Origin: Herpetosiphon llansteffanensis
GTDB taxonomy: Bacteria; Chloroflexota; Chloroflexia; Chloroflexales; Herpetosiphonaceae
Length of the DNA: 54,546 nucleotides
Reading direction: 5' to 3'
Assembly: GCF_003205875.1 (NCBI RefSeq)
Contig: NZ_PUBZ01000101.1
Coordinates: forward strand, 1 to 54,546
The translations under genes and the position numbers were made by a program. A model generated the notes under the pieces. It did no database searches. It had not been told where the DNA came from and worked only from the letters and a program-made list of their open reading frames with translations. Shown here in pieces: positions 53,153-54,546 of the stretch. How positions within the stretch are numbered: position 1 is the stretch's first letter; the number at the start of each line of letters is the position of its first letter.

Positions 53153-53846
53153 AACAATTGTGATTACTGGCGCAGGGCGTGGCATTGGCCGAGCAATTGC
53201 CTTGGCTTGTGCCGCGCAGAATCAGCTCATTTTGCTAGCTCGCAGCGCAACCGAGTTGCAAGCAGTTGCCGCCGAAATTCAGTGGGCTGGCGGGACGGCG
53301 CAGATTGTGGTTGGCAATGCCAGCGATCCGGCGATTGTGCAGCAAGCGATTAATGTGGCACAGCAAGCAGGCCAAGGCCAGATCGATGCGCTGATTTTGG
53401 CTGCTGGCGTGGCCCATGTAGCCGATGTTGGAGCGTTAAGTTTGCAGCAATGGCAGCAATCGTTGGATGTGAACTTGACTGCCAGCTTTGTGGCTTGCCA
53501 AGCTGCCTTGCCCTATCTCAAACCTGGCAGCCAGGTTATTGCGATTTCATCGATTGCAGGCAAGAGTGGTTTTCCTGGCTGGTCGGCATATTCGGCTAGC
53601 AAATTTGGCTTGATGGGGTTTTTGCAGGCCTTGCGTGAGGAACTGCGCCCGCAATCAGTGCGGGTTACTGCCGTCGTTTCGGCGGCAGTTGATACAGCGT
53701 TGTGGAATGATGTGGCTGGCAGCTGGAACCGCCAAAATATGCTGCAAGCCAGCGAAGTTGCCAACACCGTCGCGCATATTTTGAGCCAACCAAGCCATGT
53801 GTTGATCGACGAGATTAGCATTGGCCATGTGGTTGGTAAATTGTAG
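53145..53846 (+). CDS. Short-chain dehydrogenase/reductase, candidate sepiapterin reductase
   Basis: 233 residues. The Rossmann motif TGAGRGIG (8-15) is followed by the Asn of [12 protein letters not shown], the catalytic Ser in [12 protein letters not shown] (about 133-144) and Y-x3-K in YSASKFG (about 149-155). Sequence alone gives only classical SDR. Its overlap with folE, which itself follows the PTPS gene, suggests it reduces 6-pyruvoyl tetrahydropterin, the sepiapterin reductase step, giving a biopterin-type cofactor. A housekeeping SDR placed by chance is the alternative. Confidence 0.85.
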   Translation: MSKTIVITGAGRGIGRAIALACAAQNQLILLARSATELQAVAAEIQWAGGTAQIVVGNASDPAIVQQAINVAQQAGQGQIDALILAAGVAHVADVGALSLQQWQQSLDVNLTASFVACQAALPYLKPGSQVIAISSIAGKSGFPGWSAYSASKFGLMGFLQALREELRPQSVRVTAVVSAAVDTALWNDVAGSWNRQNMLQASEVANTVAHILSQPSHVLIDEISIGHVVGKL

Positions 53847-53857
53847 GCAACAAAAAA

Positions 53858-53881
53858 CCGAGGCGGTAAATGCCGCCTCGG
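53858..53881. terminator. Hairpin after the SDR gene
   Basis: CCGAGGCGG (53858-53866) pairs perfectly with CCGCCTCGG (53873-53881), preceded by six A. On the minus strand this is a hairpin followed by TTTTTT; for the plus-strand operon it is a weaker terminator. Confidence 0.65.
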
Positions 53882-53929
53882 CTTACTCTGGAAGTCCCAG
53901 ATTGAGAATGGTCGAGCATCAAACTGAAA

Positions 53930-54115
53930 GGCTGCGATGTGCGATGGTAGTGCGATGTCGAGTGCAATGAGCTAGAATGGTGCGACAATGTGCTAGAATG
54001 TCGTGCTGCAATGTAGTAGTGCGATGAGTGCTGCAACGAGTTTAGTTGGTGCGACGATGTGCAATGATGTGTACTGCGACGATGCTAGGTTGCTTGGCGA
54101 CTACGATGTTCAGTT
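53930..54115. repeat. Degenerate TGCRATG array
   Basis: About 185 bases built from TGCGATG/TGCAATG heptamers (seven exact copies, the first two directly adjacent) mixed with TGCGACRATG and GCTAGAATG variants, at irregular spacing. The whole region is flanked by the direct repeat TTACTCTGGA (53883-53892 and 54119-54128). The short open frame on the minus strand only reflects the array. Confidence 0.75.
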
Positions 54116-54128
54116 CGATTACTCTGGA

Positions 54129-54546
54129 TGTATCATACCAAGCTTATTCCACTGATTCAATCAAGCGACAGTCCATAGCTTGATAGCACCTTGCTTCCCC
54201 CATATGTGTCATCAAAAATTTTTAAGAAATCACCCATTTAAGTTGTAATTCAAACATCCTGATTCGTATGCTGCCTATTTTCGTCGTTTAAGCTGCTGAT
54301 AGAGCGGAATTTCGTCATTTGCTATGCGAATGTTCCTAAACAGAGGGGGGATGTAGCTATAAAGTACTATTGTGAGTCGTAAAGTTTGAGCTATTTTTGA
54401 TCCACGAAGCGCACGAAGGACACGAAGGACGGAAACCGCGAAGCACACGAAGATCGCGAAGCTAGATTTTTTTGCCACGAATTACACGAATGAGTATCCA
54501 AAGAGCCGATAGCCTGATCCCCAGCCCCCAACCCCTGATCCTGTCT
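54129..54546. other. Gene-free right end with dispersed repeats
   Basis: No gene seen. 54400-54490 has a row of CACGAAG/CGCGAAG units (family B), and the last 40 bases are CCTGATCCCCAGCCCCC-like (family D), similar to the first 20 bases of the window. The 54130-54400 stretch is AT-rich with no recognisable feature. Confidence 0.6.

Noticed and set aside
53815-54036. 73-codon His/Ser-rich frame on the minus strand
   Set aside because: Its His/Ser composition is the translation of the CATCGCAC array; no ribosome site.

Overview
The window looks like chromosome of a filamentous Chloroflexota bacterium, most probably Herpetosiphon. This is an inference from gene content: a caa3-type oxidase operon, an XPB/DUF790 pair, a HTH-NB-ARC-WD40 giant protein, a eukaryote-type pyruvoyl-tetrahydropterin synthase, and many interspersed GC-rich hairpin repeats and short 'CACGAAG' repeats. 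Base composition is near 50% GC throughout except 724-3519, which is strikingly AT-rich. No rRNA, CRISPR array or prophage was seen.

Layout. 1-3.8 kb: a VOC/glyoxalase-like gene interrupted at its start by an AT-rich restriction-modification pair (5-methylcytosine methyltransferase plus PD-(D/E)xK endonuclease). The island is bounded by a perfect 176-bp direct repeat made of the 5' end of the target gene. 3.9-20 kb: mostly housekeeping and metabolic genes: secreted golvesin-like protein, carB, a cyclase-family hydrolase, a lipoprotein amidase, a response regulator, type I pullulanase, gatB, and a BtrH-like protein. Hairpin-rich repeat elements sit immediately after several stop codons. 18.9-22.7 kb: a DNA repair cluster on the minus strand (HhH/PolX-N-like protein, XPB-like helicase, DUF790/Bax1-like nuclease partner). 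23.2-26.8 kb: a STAND protein with two predicted WD40 propellers.

27.5-32.5 kb: caa3 cytochrome c oxidase operon (coxB with fused cytochrome c, coxA, coxC, subunit IV, ctaG). 32.5-37 kb: an arsenic operon arsR-arsN2-arsM with perfect palindromes in each gap. Next to it are two paralogous small membrane proteins, a decayed arsR copy that keeps its promoter and operator, and an ArsR-type/DUF2087 regulator. 37.2-42.7 kb: an orphan DNA methyltransferase-like gene, M32 carboxypeptidase, a membrane STAS protein and an aminotransferase.

42.6-46.8 kb: a translation/secretion operon (tRNA-Tyr, tRNA-Thr, tuf, rpmG, secE, nusG, rplK, rplA) starting from a consensus promoter. 46.8-51.3 kb: a DDAH-like hydrolase, a sigma-54 factor with a Cys4 knuckle, small membrane proteins and a lipid kinase. 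51.6-53.8 kb: a compact three-gene set (tandem double-domain PTPS, GTP cyclohydrolase I, short-chain reductase) that together would encode all three steps of tetrahydrobiopterin-type cofactor synthesis. The right end holds an unusual 7-mer array and dispersed repeats but no gene.

The strongest leads are the R-M island with long target duplication, the tetrahydropterin cluster with its duplicated PTPS, the XPB/Bax1-like operon with a possible SOS-type box and an altered nuclease motif, and the duplicated ars promoter in front of a small membrane protein.
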